DNA of 64,000 nt from Pleomorphomonas sp. T1.2MG-36 (lineage in GTDB: Bacteria; Pseudomonadota; Alphaproteobacteria; Rhizobiales; Pleomorphomonadaceae). Position numbers and translations under genes: made by a program. The first letter of the stretch is position 1; every line of letters starts with the position of its first letter. The stretch spans positions 682,001 to 746,000 of the forward strand of contig NZ_CATNLY010000012.1 in assembly GCF_950100655.1 (NCBI RefSeq), given 5' to 3'. The notes beneath the pieces are model-generated. The model was not told where the DNA came from. It did not search any database and was given only the letters and a program-made list of their open reading frames with translations. Below, piece after piece: positions 54,988 to 63,092 of this stretch.

Positions 54988-55842
54988 ATGACTGCGAATA
55001 TGATCGATGCCTGGTTCGTCAAGGCGATGGTGAAAGCCACGACGGACTGCTGGGACAAGGGCTGGGACGAGCGCAACGGGGGCAACATCAGCCTGCGTCT
55101 CACCGACGACGACATTGCGCCCTATCTCGCCGGCATCCGCGAGCCGCGCCGCCTGCCGATGACCGAGCCGCTGCCGGCGATTGCCGGGCAGAGCTACATC
55201 GTCACCGGCACCGGCAAGTTCTTCCGCAACGTCCAGCTCGATCCGGAAAACAACCTCGGCGTGGTGCGTGTCGGCGCCGACGGTAGCTTCCTGGAGGTGC
55301 TGTGGGGCTATCGCGACGGCGGCGGGCCGACGTCGGAATTCTCCAGCCATTTCAAGGGGCACATCGCCCGCCAGACCGCCACCAACGGCAGCGACCGCGT
55401 GGTGCTGCACTGCCACGCCACCAACCTGATCGCCCTGACCTATGTGCTCGACTGGAGCGACGCCAACGTGACGCGCGCCCTCTGGGAAGGCTCCACGGAA
55501 TGCCTGGTGGTGTTCCCCGACGGTGTCGGCACCATGCCATGGCTGGTGCCCGGCACCGACCAGATGGGTGACGCCACTGCCCGGTTGCTGGCGAAGAGGC
55601 CGCTGGTGCTCTGGCCGTTCCATGGTGTGTTCGGCGTCGGTCCGACGCTCGACGACGCCTTCGGCTTGGTCGACACTGCCGAGAAGGCGGCCGAGATCCT
55701 GGTGAAGGTGTTGTCGATGGGAGGGCCGCGCCAGACCATGTCGACGCAGGACCTGATCGACCTCGCCGCCCGCTTCAAGGTGGTGCCGCAGCCGGAAGCG
55801 ATGGCGCTCGACGGCTGGAAGCTCGCCGCCCCCAAGCCCTGA
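54988..55842 (+). CDS. rhaD: Rhamnulose-1-phosphate aldolase (RhaD)
   Basis: Cleaves L-rhamnulose 1-phosphate to DHAP and L-lactaldehyde; zinc class II aldolase. 284 residues with [56 protein letters not shown] (zinc His pair), [28 protein letters not shown] and [28 protein letters not shown]: close to E. coli RhaD. It is not the large aldolase/dehydrogenase fusion seen in many rhizobia, and no lactaldehyde dehydrogenase is encoded nearby. It starts 6 bp after rhaA. Confidence 0.94.
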   Translation: MTANMIDAWFVKAMVKATTDCWDKGWDERNGGNISLRLTDDDIAPYLAGIREPRRLPMTEPLPAIAGQSYIVTGTGKFFRNVQLDPENNLGVVRVGADGSFLEVLWGYRDGGGPTSEFSSHFKGHIARQTATNGSDRVVLHCHATNLIALTYVLDWSDANVTRALWEGSTECLVVFPDGVGTMPWLVPGTDQMGDATARLLAKRPLVLWPFHGVFGVGPTLDDAFGLVDTAEKAAEILVKVLSMGGPRQTMSTQDLIDLAARFKVVPQPEAMALDGWKLAAPKP

Positions 55843-55919
55843 TCAATCGCGCCGGCGCTTGCCCCCGCGGCGCCGGCACGCCATCGTCCGAGCCCCAACT
55901 CCAGGAGCCGAGACAGCCC

Positions 55920-56732
55920 ATGCACGAACGCGAACGCCACCGCATCATCCTTTCCGCCGTCCAGGAACGACCGATCCTGACGGTGCAGGACATCGTCGAG
56001 CTGACCGACGCCTCCGAGGCGACGATCCGCCGCGACATCAGCGCGCTGGCGCTCCAGAACCGCCTGAAGAAGGTGCGCGGCGGCGCCGAGGCCTTGCATC
56101 CGCCGCAGATCGGCGTGCTGGCGGCCCGGTCGTTCCGAGCCGACGAGACCGTCAACTCGGCGCAGAAGCGCGCCATCGCCCGCGAGGCGGTGAAGCTCTG
56201 TCACGAGGGCGAGGCGATCACCATCAACGGCGGCACCACCACCTTTCCGATGGTGCACTTTCTCGCGCAGATGCGCCTGCAGGTGATGACCAACTCGTTC
56301 CCGATCGCCGAGCACCTGATCAAGCATTCGAAATGCACGGTGATGCTGCCGGCCGGCGCGGTCTATCGCGAGCAGAACATCATCCTGTCGCCGTTCGACA
56401 GCGATGGAACGGGCCACTTCTATGCCCGCCGCTTCTTCATGGGCGCCCGCGGCGTATCGCCGCTCGGCATCATGGAATCGGACTCGCTGATCATCCAGTC
56501 CGAGCAGCGCCTGATGCGCCAGGCCGACGAGCTCATCGTCCTGGTCGACAGTTCCAAGTTCAAGACACGGTCCAGCCTTATCCTTTGCCCGCTCGAACGG
56601 GTGAGCACGATCATCACGGACGACGGCATCGACGAGCGCGACCGGCGGATGGTGGAGACCGCCGGAATCGGCCTGATCATCGCGTCCACGGACCGGAAAG
56701 AAGATACCCAGCAATCCCCGACCGTCGCCTGA
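55920..56732 (+). CDS. rhaR: DeoR family regulator (RhaR-like)
   Basis: 270 residues. N-terminal DeoR HTH: ERHRIILSAVQERPILTVQDIVELTDASEATIRRDISALALQNRLKKVRGGAEAL, then the DeoR C-terminal sensor with NGGTTTFPMVHFL and RLMRQADELIVLVDSSKFKTRSSLILCPLERVSTIITDDGID, which binds sugar phosphates in this family. Position inside the rha genes and family match the rhizobial RhaR regulators. It probably represses rhaM/rhaA-D and rhaSTPQK until a rhamnose catabolite appears. Confidence 0.85.
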   Translation: MHERERHRIILSAVQERPILTVQDIVELTDASEATIRRDISALALQNRLKKVRGGAEALHPPQIGVLAARSFRADETVNSAQKRAIAREAVKLCHEGEAITINGGTTTFPMVHFLAQMRLQVMTNSFPIAEHLIKHSKCTVMLPAGAVYREQNIILSPFDSDGTGHFYARRFFMGARGVSPLGIMESDSLIIQSEQRLMRQADELIVLVDSSKFKTRSSLILCPLERVSTIITDDGIDERDRRMVETAGIGLIIASTDRKEDTQQSPTVA

Positions 56733-56783
56733 CTGAGGAAAAAGGCGGAGGTCGATGGAAGGTCGAAACGGGAGGAGACCCAG

Positions 56784-57779
56784 ATGACCCTATTCAAGAA
56801 ACTGATCGTAACCACCGCCGCCGCCATCGCGCTGATGTCGGGCTCGGCCAGTGCCGAGAACGTCAAGATCGCCCTGGTGGTCAAGACGCTCGGCAACGGC
56901 TTCTTCGACGCCGCCCACAAGGGCGCCCAGGAAGCGGCCAAGGAACTCGGCGATGTCGAGATCATCTACACCGGCCCGACCACCTCGACCGCCGAAGCGC
57001 AGATCGACGTCGTCAACTCGCTGATCGCCCAGAAGGTCGACGCCATCGCCATCTCCGCCAACGACAAGGACGCCCTGGTGCCGGCCCTGAAAAAGGCCAT
57101 GCAGCGCGGCATCACCGTCATCTCCTGGGACTCGGGCGTTGCGCCGGAAGGCCGCCTGATGCACCTCAACCCGTCGTCCAACCCGCTGATCGGCAACATG
57201 TGCGTGAAGCTGGCCTCCGACGGGCTCGGCTCGGAAAAGGGCGATGTCGCCATCCTCTCGGCCGCCTCGACGGCGACCAACCAGAACATCTGGATCGAGG
57301 AGATGAAGAAGGTCCTGCCGAACTACGCCAACGTCAATCTCGTCGACACGGTCTACGGCGACGACCTCGCCGACAAGTCCTACCGCGAGACGCAGGGCCT
57401 GATCGCCAAGTATCCCAACCTGAAGGCGATCATCGCCCCGACGTCGGTCGGCATCGTCGCCGCCGCCCAGGCCGTTGAGGACGCCGGCCTCGTCGGCAAG
57501 GTCAACGTCACCGGCCTTGGCCTGCCGTCGGAGATGGCCGGCCACGTCAAGGCTGGCTCGTCCAAGGCCTTCGCCATCTGGAATCCGATCGACCTCGGCT
57601 ACTCGGCGACCTACATCGCCTACGAGCTGAAGGCCGGCAAGGCCGAGGCCAAGCCGGACGCCGAGATCTCCATCGGCCGCATGGGCAAGATCAAGCTCGA
57701 CGCCAACAACGAAGCGGCCATGGCCGATCCGTTCGTCTACGATGCCGGCAACGTCGAGGAATTCGCCAAGATCTTCTGA
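56784..57779 (+). CDS. rhaS: Rhamnose ABC transporter substrate-binding protein
   Basis: 331 residues with a signal peptide (LIVTTAAAIALMSGSASA) and a Peripla_BP_4 sugar-binding domain: IALVVKTLGNGFFDAAHKGAQEAAKELG, ISANDKDALVPALKKAMQRGITVISWDSGV, IAPTSVGIVAAAQAVEDAGLVGKVNVTGLGLPSEM. This is the RhaS member of CUT2-type systems. Start ATG 56784 follows GGAGGAG. Followed by a stem-loop and a repeat element, then rhaT. Confidence 0.92.
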   Translation: MTLFKKLIVTTAAAIALMSGSASAENVKIALVVKTLGNGFFDAAHKGAQEAAKELGDVEIIYTGPTTSTAEAQIDVVNSLIAQKVDAIAISANDKDALVPALKKAMQRGITVISWDSGVAPEGRLMHLNPSSNPLIGNMCVKLASDGLGSEKGDVAILSAASTATNQNIWIEEMKKVLPNYANVNLVDTVYGDDLADKSYRETQGLIAKYPNLKAIIAPTSVGIVAAAQAVEDAGLVGKVNVTGLGLPSEMAGHVKAGSSKAFAIWNPIDLGYSATYIAYELKAGKAEAKPDAEISIGRMGKIKLDANNEAAMADPFVYDAGNVEEFAKIF

Positions 57780-57796
57780 TCATCCGGCTCGAGCTA

Positions 57797-57824
57797 TCCG
57801 GGCCCGGTTTCGGCCGGGTCCGGA
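57797..57824 (+). terminator. Stem-loop after rhaS
   Basis: TCCGGGCCCGG (57797-57807) pairs with CCGGGTCCGGA (57814-57824), one mismatch in eleven, loop TTTCGG. No T-run follows. As after the other binding-protein gene, it could stabilise the rhaS message or partly terminate. Confidence 0.6.
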
Positions 57825-57850
57825 CCTGATACCCCAAACGGACTCCTTTT

Positions 57851-58000
57851 CCTGTCCCTCCCCCACAAGGCGGAGGGGACGCGGCCTTCGCTGATCGGGA
57901 CTCCCTCCCTACGGCTTCCGTCGTCCAACCCGGCGCGCCTCCCTCCAGCGCAATCGGCTGATCCGGCAGGCTCCCCTCCCCCTTGTGGGGAAGGAACAGG
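57851..58000. repeat. MITE-like element with ~30-bp terminal inverted repeats
   Basis: The 30 bases at 57851-57880 (CCTGTCCCTC, CCCCACAAGG, CGGAGGGGAC) and the reverse complement of 57971-58000 agree at 26 of 30 positions, so a 150-bp element with long terminal inverted repeats lies between rhaS and rhaT. The interior (~90 bp) has no ORF and no obvious hairpin. No target-site duplication is evident. It resembles small palindromic dispersed repeats of alphaproteobacteria. The frame of rhaT extends upstream into its end, which is why a later start was chosen. Confidence 0.6.
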
Positions 58001-58116
58001 ATGAGGGCAGTTCCGTCGACCCGATCTCAGCCGGTCGTCCCGGAGTGATTGCCGTCACGACGACGGCCGCACCGATTGCGACACGGGTTCCAGGCTCCAG
58101 CAGCAAAAAAGCGCCG

Positions 58117-59649
58117 ATGAACGCCATGCCTTCCACGGACACATCCACGACAGAGCCCATCCTGAAGATGGTGGGCATCTCCAAGACCTTTCCCGGCGTC
58201 AAGGCGCTGTCGGATGTGGCACTCGAGCTTCGGCCCGGCCACGTCACCGCGCTGATCGGCGAGAATGGCGCCGGCAAGTCGACGCTGGTCAAGATTCTGA
58301 CCGGCATCTACCAGCCCGATGGCGGCACCATCGAGATCGACGGCAAGAAGGTCGATCTGCCGACCGCCGAGGCGGCTCAGGACCTCGGCATCACCGCCAT
58401 TCATCAGGAAACGGTGCTGTTCGACGAACTGACGGTGGCCGAGAACATCTACATCGGTCACCAGCCGCGCAATCGCTATGGCCTGATCGACTGGGCGGCG
58501 ATGCATGCGCGCGCCGCCGCCATCCTGCATGGCATCGACGCGCCGATCTCGACACGCACGCGCCTCAAGGATCTCTCAATCGCGCAGCGCCATCTCGTGG
58601 CGATCGCCCGCGCCCTGTCGATCGACGCTCGCATCGTCATCATGGACGAGCCGACCGCCGCCCTCTCCTACAAGGAGGTGGAGGAACTGTTCGGCATCAT
58701 CGACAGGCTGAAGAAGGCCGGGAAGGCCATCCTGTTCATCAGCCACAAGTTCGAGGAAGTCTGGCAGATTTGCGAGTATTTCGCCGTTTTCCGCGACGGT
58801 CGCCAAGTGGGCGCCGGCCGGCTCGACGAAGTGTCGCACAACGATCTCGTCAAGCTGATGGTCGGCCGCGACGTGACGCAGACCTTCCCGAAGCTTCCGG
58901 CCGAGATCGGCGACGTGGTGCTGAAGGTCGACGGCTACTGCCATCCCACCGAGTTCGATCGGGTGTCGCTGGAGCTGAGGCGCGGCGAAATCCTCGGTCT
59001 CTACGGGCTGGTCGGGGCCGGCCGCTCAGAGTTCTGCCAAGCCCTGTTCGGCGTCACCCGTCCATCGGCAGGAACGGTGACGCTGTCGGGCAAACCGATC
59101 GCCGTGCGGTCGCCGTCGGACGCCATCGACGCCGGCATCGTCTACGTGCCGGAAGAGCGCGGCCGGCATGGCGCCATCACGGCCATGTCGATCGTCTCCA
59201 ACATCTCCCTGCCGTCGCTGAGGGTCACCAGCCGCCGCAACTTCCTGCGCATGGCCGAGGAGTTCGACCTCGCCCGCAAGTATGCCGAACGGCTCGACCT
59301 CAGAGCCGCCTCGCTCAGTCAGCCGGTCGGCACGCTGTCGGGCGGCAACCAACAGAAGGTGGTGATCGGCAAGTGGCTGGCCACGCTGCCGAAAGTCATC
59401 ATCCTCGACGAGCCGACCAAGGGCATCGATATCGGCTCAAAGGCCGCCGTCCATGCCTTCATGAGCCAGCTCGCCGTCGAAGGACTCGCCGTGATCATGG
59501 TGTCGAGCGAGATCCCGGAAATCCTCGGCATGAGCGACCGCGTCATCGTCATGCGCGAAGGACGGATGGCCGGCGTCTTCGAGCGCGAGGGCCTGACGCC
59601 GGAAGCGCTGGTGCGCTCGGCAACCGGCAACAAGGAGGCCGCCGCGTGA
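58117..59649 (+). CDS. rhaT: Rhamnose ABC transporter ATP-binding protein (two-domain, RbsA-like)
   Basis: 510 residues with two fused ABC ATPase domains, as in CUT2 systems. The first has Walker A GENGAGKST and Walker B IVIMDEPTAALS but a degenerate signature (LSIAQRHLVAIARAL); the second has GLVGAGRSE in place of Walker A, the proper signature TLSGGNQQKVVIGKWL and Walker B VIILDEPTKGID. This asymmetry is normal for RbsA/AraG-like proteins. ATG 58117 chosen because the upstream frame begins inside the repeat element; ATG 58126 is also possible. Confidence 0.9.
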   Translation: MNAMPSTDTSTTEPILKMVGISKTFPGVKALSDVALELRPGHVTALIGENGAGKSTLVKILTGIYQPDGGTIEIDGKKVDLPTAEAAQDLGITAIHQETVLFDELTVAENIYIGHQPRNRYGLIDWAAMHARAAAILHGIDAPISTRTRLKDLSIAQRHLVAIARALSIDARIVIMDEPTAALSYKEVEELFGIIDRLKKAGKAILFISHKFEEVWQICEYFAVFRDGRQVGAGRLDEVSHNDLVKLMVGRDVTQTFPKLPAEIGDVVLKVDGYCHPTEFDRVSLELRRGEILGLYGLVGAGRSEFCQALFGVTRPSAGTVTLSGKPIAVRSPSDAIDAGIVYVPEERGRHGAITAMSIVSNISLPSLRVTSRRNFLRMAEEFDLARKYAERLDLRAASLSQPVGTLSGGNQQKVVIGKWLATLPKVIILDEPTKGIDIGSKAAVHAFMSQLAVEGLAVIMVSSEIPEILGMSDRVIVMREGRMAGVFEREGLTPEALVRSATGNKEAAA

Positions 59650-59695
59650 CCTGCCGCCTCATTCGCCCCGCCATTCCCGCTCCGGAGCTTTTCCG

Positions 59696-60685
59696 ATGAA
59701 CACCATCCGCAGCCTTCTCGCGCGGCGCGAAGCGCTCCTGGTGCTGGCCTGCCTCCTGCTGCTCGTCGCCATCACCGCCCGCTTTCCCGCCTTCTCGACT
59801 CCCCGCAACCTCGCCGGCGTGTTCAACGACACATCGATCCTGATCATGATGGCGCTCGGCCAGTCGGCCGTCATCCTGACCAAGTCGATCGACCTTTCGG
59901 TGGCCGCCAACGTGGCCCTCACCGGCATGACGGTTGCCATGCTGAACCATCTCGCCCCCGGCTTGCCGGTGGTGGCGCTGATCCTGGTCGCCATCGGCAT
60001 GGGCATGCTGCTCGGCGCCATCAACGGCTTCCTTGTCTGGTGGCTCGACATTCCGGCCATCGTGGTGACGCTCGGCACCATGACCATCTTTCGCGGCCTC
60101 GCCTTCGTCGAGTCCGGCGGCGCCTGGGTCAACGCCCACGAAATGTCGCCGGCCTTCCTAGAGTTGCCGCGCACGCTGATCCTGGGCCTGCCGGTTCTGT
60201 CCTGGGTCGGGATCCTTGCAATCGTGCTTGCCGCCATCCTGTTCACTCGCACCGGTCTCGGCCGCGCCTTCTACGCCACCGGCGGCAATGCGGTCGCCGC
60301 CGTCTACGCGGGCATCGACATCGGCAAGACGCGCTTCCTGGCCTTCGTGCTTTCGGGCTCCGTCGCCGGGCTCTGCGGCTATCTCTGGGTTTCGCGCTAC
60401 GCCGTCGCCTACGTCGACGTCGCCTCCGGCTTCGAGCTCGACACCATCGCCGCCTGCGTCATCGGCGGCGTCTCGACCATCGGCGGCGTCGGCACGGTCG
60501 GCGGCGTCGTGCTGGGCGCGTTGTTCCTCGGCATCATCAAGAACGCGCTGCCGGTGATCGGCATCTCGCCGTTCTGGCAGATGGCGATTTCGGGCGCGAT
60601 CATCATCACCGCCGTCGTCATCAATGCTCGCGGCGAACGCGTCAAGGGCCGGGTCATCCTGCGCCGCAAGGAGCTTCCGCTATGA
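59696..60685 (+). CDS. rhaP: Rhamnose ABC transporter permease
   Basis: 329 residues, 8-10 TM segments, AraH/RbsC-type (BPD_transp_2): ALGQSAVILTKSIDLSVAANVALTGMTVAML, GMLLGAINGFLVWWLDIPAIVVTLGTMTIFRGLAFV, FYATGGNAVAAVYAGID and a GGVSTIGGVGTVGGVVLGALFL glycine stretch. Its stop overlaps the next start by 4 bp. Confidence 0.92.
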   Translation: MNTIRSLLARREALLVLACLLLLVAITARFPAFSTPRNLAGVFNDTSILIMMALGQSAVILTKSIDLSVAANVALTGMTVAMLNHLAPGLPVVALILVAIGMGMLLGAINGFLVWWLDIPAIVVTLGTMTIFRGLAFVESGGAWVNAHEMSPAFLELPRTLILGLPVLSWVGILAIVLAAILFTRTGLGRAFYATGGNAVAAVYAGIDIGKTRFLAFVLSGSVAGLCGYLWVSRYAVAYVDVASGFELDTIAACVIGGVSTIGGVGTVGGVVLGALFLGIIKNALPVIGISPFWQMAISGAIIITAVVINARGERVKGRVILRRKELPL

Positions 60686-61698
60686 GCGATCAATCCGCCG
60701 CCCTCACGCCGCGCCATATTCCCGACCGCCTCGACAGTCCGCTCAAGCGGGCGCTGAAGAGCTGGGAGACGCTGCTGCTCGCCGTGGCGATCGCCATCGC
60801 CATCGCCAACTCGCTGGCCTCGCCCTACTTCCTCGATCCGTGGAACCTCTCCGACGCGACGTTCAACTTTACGGAAAAGGCCATCCTGGCGCTGGCCATG
60901 ACCTTCGTGATCATCACCGGCGAGATCGACCTCTCGGTGGCCTCGATCATCGCGCTGGCCTCGACCGCCATGGGCGCCGCCGCGGAAGCGGGGGCCGGCA
61001 CCCCAGTGCTGTTCCTCGTCGGTCTCGGCGTGGGGCTTGGCTGCGGCCTGTTCAACGGATTCCTGGTGGCGAGGCTCGGCCTGCCGGCCATCGTCGCCAC
61101 CATCGGTACCATGAGCCTTTATCGCGGCATCGCCTACGTCGTGCTCGGCGACCAGGTCTACAAGAACTATCCGGCCGACTTCGCCGTGTTCGGGCAAGGG
61201 TATGCCTTCTGGATCTTCTCGATCGAGTTCGTCACCTTCCTTGGCCTGGCGGTCGTCGCCGGCATCGTGCTGCACAAGACCGTCTTCGGCCGGCAGGTCT
61301 ATGCCGTCGGCAACAATGCCCTGGCCGCCAGCTTCTCGGGCATCAAGGTGCGACGCATCAAGTTCATCGTCTTCCTCATGACCGGCGTCGCCGCCGGCCT
61401 CGCCTCGGTGATGCTGACCTCGCGCCTCGGCTCGACCCGTCCGTCGATCGCGGTGGGCTGGGAGCTCGATGCGGTGACGATGGCCGTTCTCGGCGGCGTC
61501 GGCATCAACGGCGGCACGGGCAACATCCTCGGCGTGGTGATCGCCGCCTTCGTCATGGGCCTCGTCACCTTCGGCCTCGGGCTGCTCAACGTGCCCGGCA
61601 TCGTCATGAGCATCTTCATGGGCTTGATGCTGATCCTGGTGATCGCCCTGCCGCTGGTCGTGCAGCGGATCAACTACCGGCGCCGCGCCGCCCGGTGA
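60682..61698 (+). CDS. rhaQ: Rhamnose ABC transporter permease
   Basis: 338 residues of the same family: ALAMTFVIITGEIDLSVASIIALASTAMGAAAE, GLFNGFLVARLGLPAIVATIGTMSLYRGIAYVVL, VYAVGNNALAASFSGI and VLGGVGINGGTGNILGVVIAAFVMGLV. Overlaps rhaP by 4 bp. RhaP, RhaQ and RhaT form the membrane complex for RhaS. rhaK starts 23 bp downstream. Confidence 0.92.
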   Translation: MSDQSAALTPRHIPDRLDSPLKRALKSWETLLLAVAIAIAIANSLASPYFLDPWNLSDATFNFTEKAILALAMTFVIITGEIDLSVASIIALASTAMGAAAEAGAGTPVLFLVGLGVGLGCGLFNGFLVARLGLPAIVATIGTMSLYRGIAYVVLGDQVYKNYPADFAVFGQGYAFWIFSIEFVTFLGLAVVAGIVLHKTVFGRQVYAVGNNALAASFSGIKVRRIKFIVFLMTGVAAGLASVMLTSRLGSTRPSIAVGWELDAVTMAVLGGVGINGGTGNILGVVIAAFVMGLVTFGLGLLNVPGIVMSIFMGLMLILVIALPLVVQRINYRRRAAR

Positions 61699-61721
61699 GA
61701 GTTGCCGACAAGGAGGAAGAG

Positions 61722-63092
61722 ATGTCGACGACGCCGAGGTTCATCGCGGTTCTCGACGTGGGCAAGACCAACGTCAAGGTGGTGGTCCACGACCTTGGGA
61801 CCGGTGAGGACGTTTTCGTCCGCACCCGGCCAAATGCCGTCGTCGACGCTCCCCCCTATCCCCATTTCGACGTGGAGGGCATGTGGACCTTCTTTCTCGA
61901 CACGCTGAAGGAGGCGTCGTCGAGCCAAAGGATCGACGCTCTCTCGTTCACCACCCACGGCGCCACGTTCGCGCTGCTGGCCGGCGATCGGTTGGCCCTG
62001 CCGATCCTCGACTACGAGTTCCATGGGCCGGATGCGCTGGAAGGCGACTATCTCGTTGCCCGCCCGTCGTTTGCCGAGAGTTTCACGCCGCGCCTGCCCG
62101 GCGGCCTCAACGCCGGTGCGCAGATTTTCTGGCAGGCGAGAACCTTCCCGGACGCCTTCGCGAAGGTGACGGCCATCCTCCCCTACCCGCAGTACTGGGC
62201 GTTCCGGTTCACCGGCATACTGGCCAGCGAGCGAACCTCCCTCGGCGTCCACACCGACCTGTGGGCGCCGGAGAAACGCGGCTACTCGTCGTTCGCCAAG
62301 GCAGAAGGCTGGAGCAGATTGTTCGCCCCCCTGTGCTCGGCTTTCGACCGTCTCGGCACGGTGACGGCGGAAATCGCCGCACGAACGGGCCTTTCTTCCG
62401 ATACGCCGGTCTATTGTGGCATCCACGATTCCAATGCTTCGCTGCTGCCGCATCTGCTCGGCCGCCAGCCGCCGTTCACGGTGCTTTCCACCGGAACCTG
62501 GGTGATCGTTCTCGCCGTCGGCGGCGACGCGTCGGCCCTCGATGCCCGCCGCGACGGCCTGTGCAATGTCGATGCCTTCGGCAATCCGGTACCATCGGCG
62601 CGCTTCATGGGCGGGAGGGAGTTCGACCTGCTGACAGGTGGACGCCCCCAGAAGCCGACACAGGACGACATTCGCGCGGTGATCGACGGTGGCGTGATGG
62701 TTCGCCCGACGTTCGTGCCGGGCTGCGGCCCATTCCCGGATGGAAAGGGCGAATGGAGCACGGACCCCGCCTCGCTCCCGGGCGGCGTGCGCACGGCGGC
62801 GGTGAGCCTCTATCTGGCATTGGTGGCGCGGGCGGCCATGGCCGTGGCCGGGGCGGCCGGTCCGATCATCATCGAGGGTCCGTTCGGCCGCGATGCGCTG
62901 TTCGCCGAAGCCTTGCAGCGGCTCACGAAGCGGCAGGTCGCCATCGCCTCGGGAACCACGGGCACCTCGACAGGGGCGGCCATGCTGGCTCTCGGCCAAG
63001 GCGGGCGCCCCAATCTGCCGCCCGACCGGCCGGTCGGCGGTGTCTTCAATCTCTCGGGTCTCGAAAGCTACGCGGAGCGCTGGGCGGGCTGA
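61722..63092 (+). CDS. rhaK: L-rhamnulose kinase (rhizobial RhaK, FGGY family)
   Basis: 456 residues of the FGGY carbohydrate kinase fold: ATP-site start FIAVLDVGKTNVKVVVHDLG, HDSNASLLPHLLG and STGTWVIVL for the second domain, and IIIEGPFGRDALFAEALQRLTKRQV. RhaK-type kinases of rhizobia phosphorylate the sugar and are also needed for uptake through RhaSTPQ. ATG 61722 has a strong AGGAGGAAGAG. The gene ends by overlapping the convergent sensor-kinase gene by 25 bp. Confidence 0.9.
   Translation: MSTTPRFIAVLDVGKTNVKVVVHDLGTGEDVFVRTRPNAVVDAPPYPHFDVEGMWTFFLDTLKEASSSQRIDALSFTTHGATFALLAGDRLALPILDYEFHGPDALEGDYLVARPSFAESFTPRLPGGLNAGAQIFWQARTFPDAFAKVTAILPYPQYWAFRFTGILASERTSLGVHTDLWAPEKRGYSSFAKAEGWSRLFAPLCSAFDRLGTVTAEIAARTGLSSDTPVYCGIHDSNASLLPHLLGRQPPFTVLSTGTWVIVLAVGGDASALDARRDGLCNVDAFGNPVPSARFMGGREFDLLTGGRPQKPTQDDIRAVIDGGVMVRPTFVPGCGPFPDGKGEWSTDPASLPGGVRTAAVSLYLALVARAAMAVAGAAGPIIIEGPFGRDALFAEALQRLTKRQVAIASGTTGTSTGAAMLALGQGGRPNLPPDRPVGGVFNLSGLESYAERWAG

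Noticed and set aside
53641..55623. 660-aa minus-strand frame across rhaA/rhaD
   Set aside because: Same reason; both rhamnose enzymes are clear on the plus strand.
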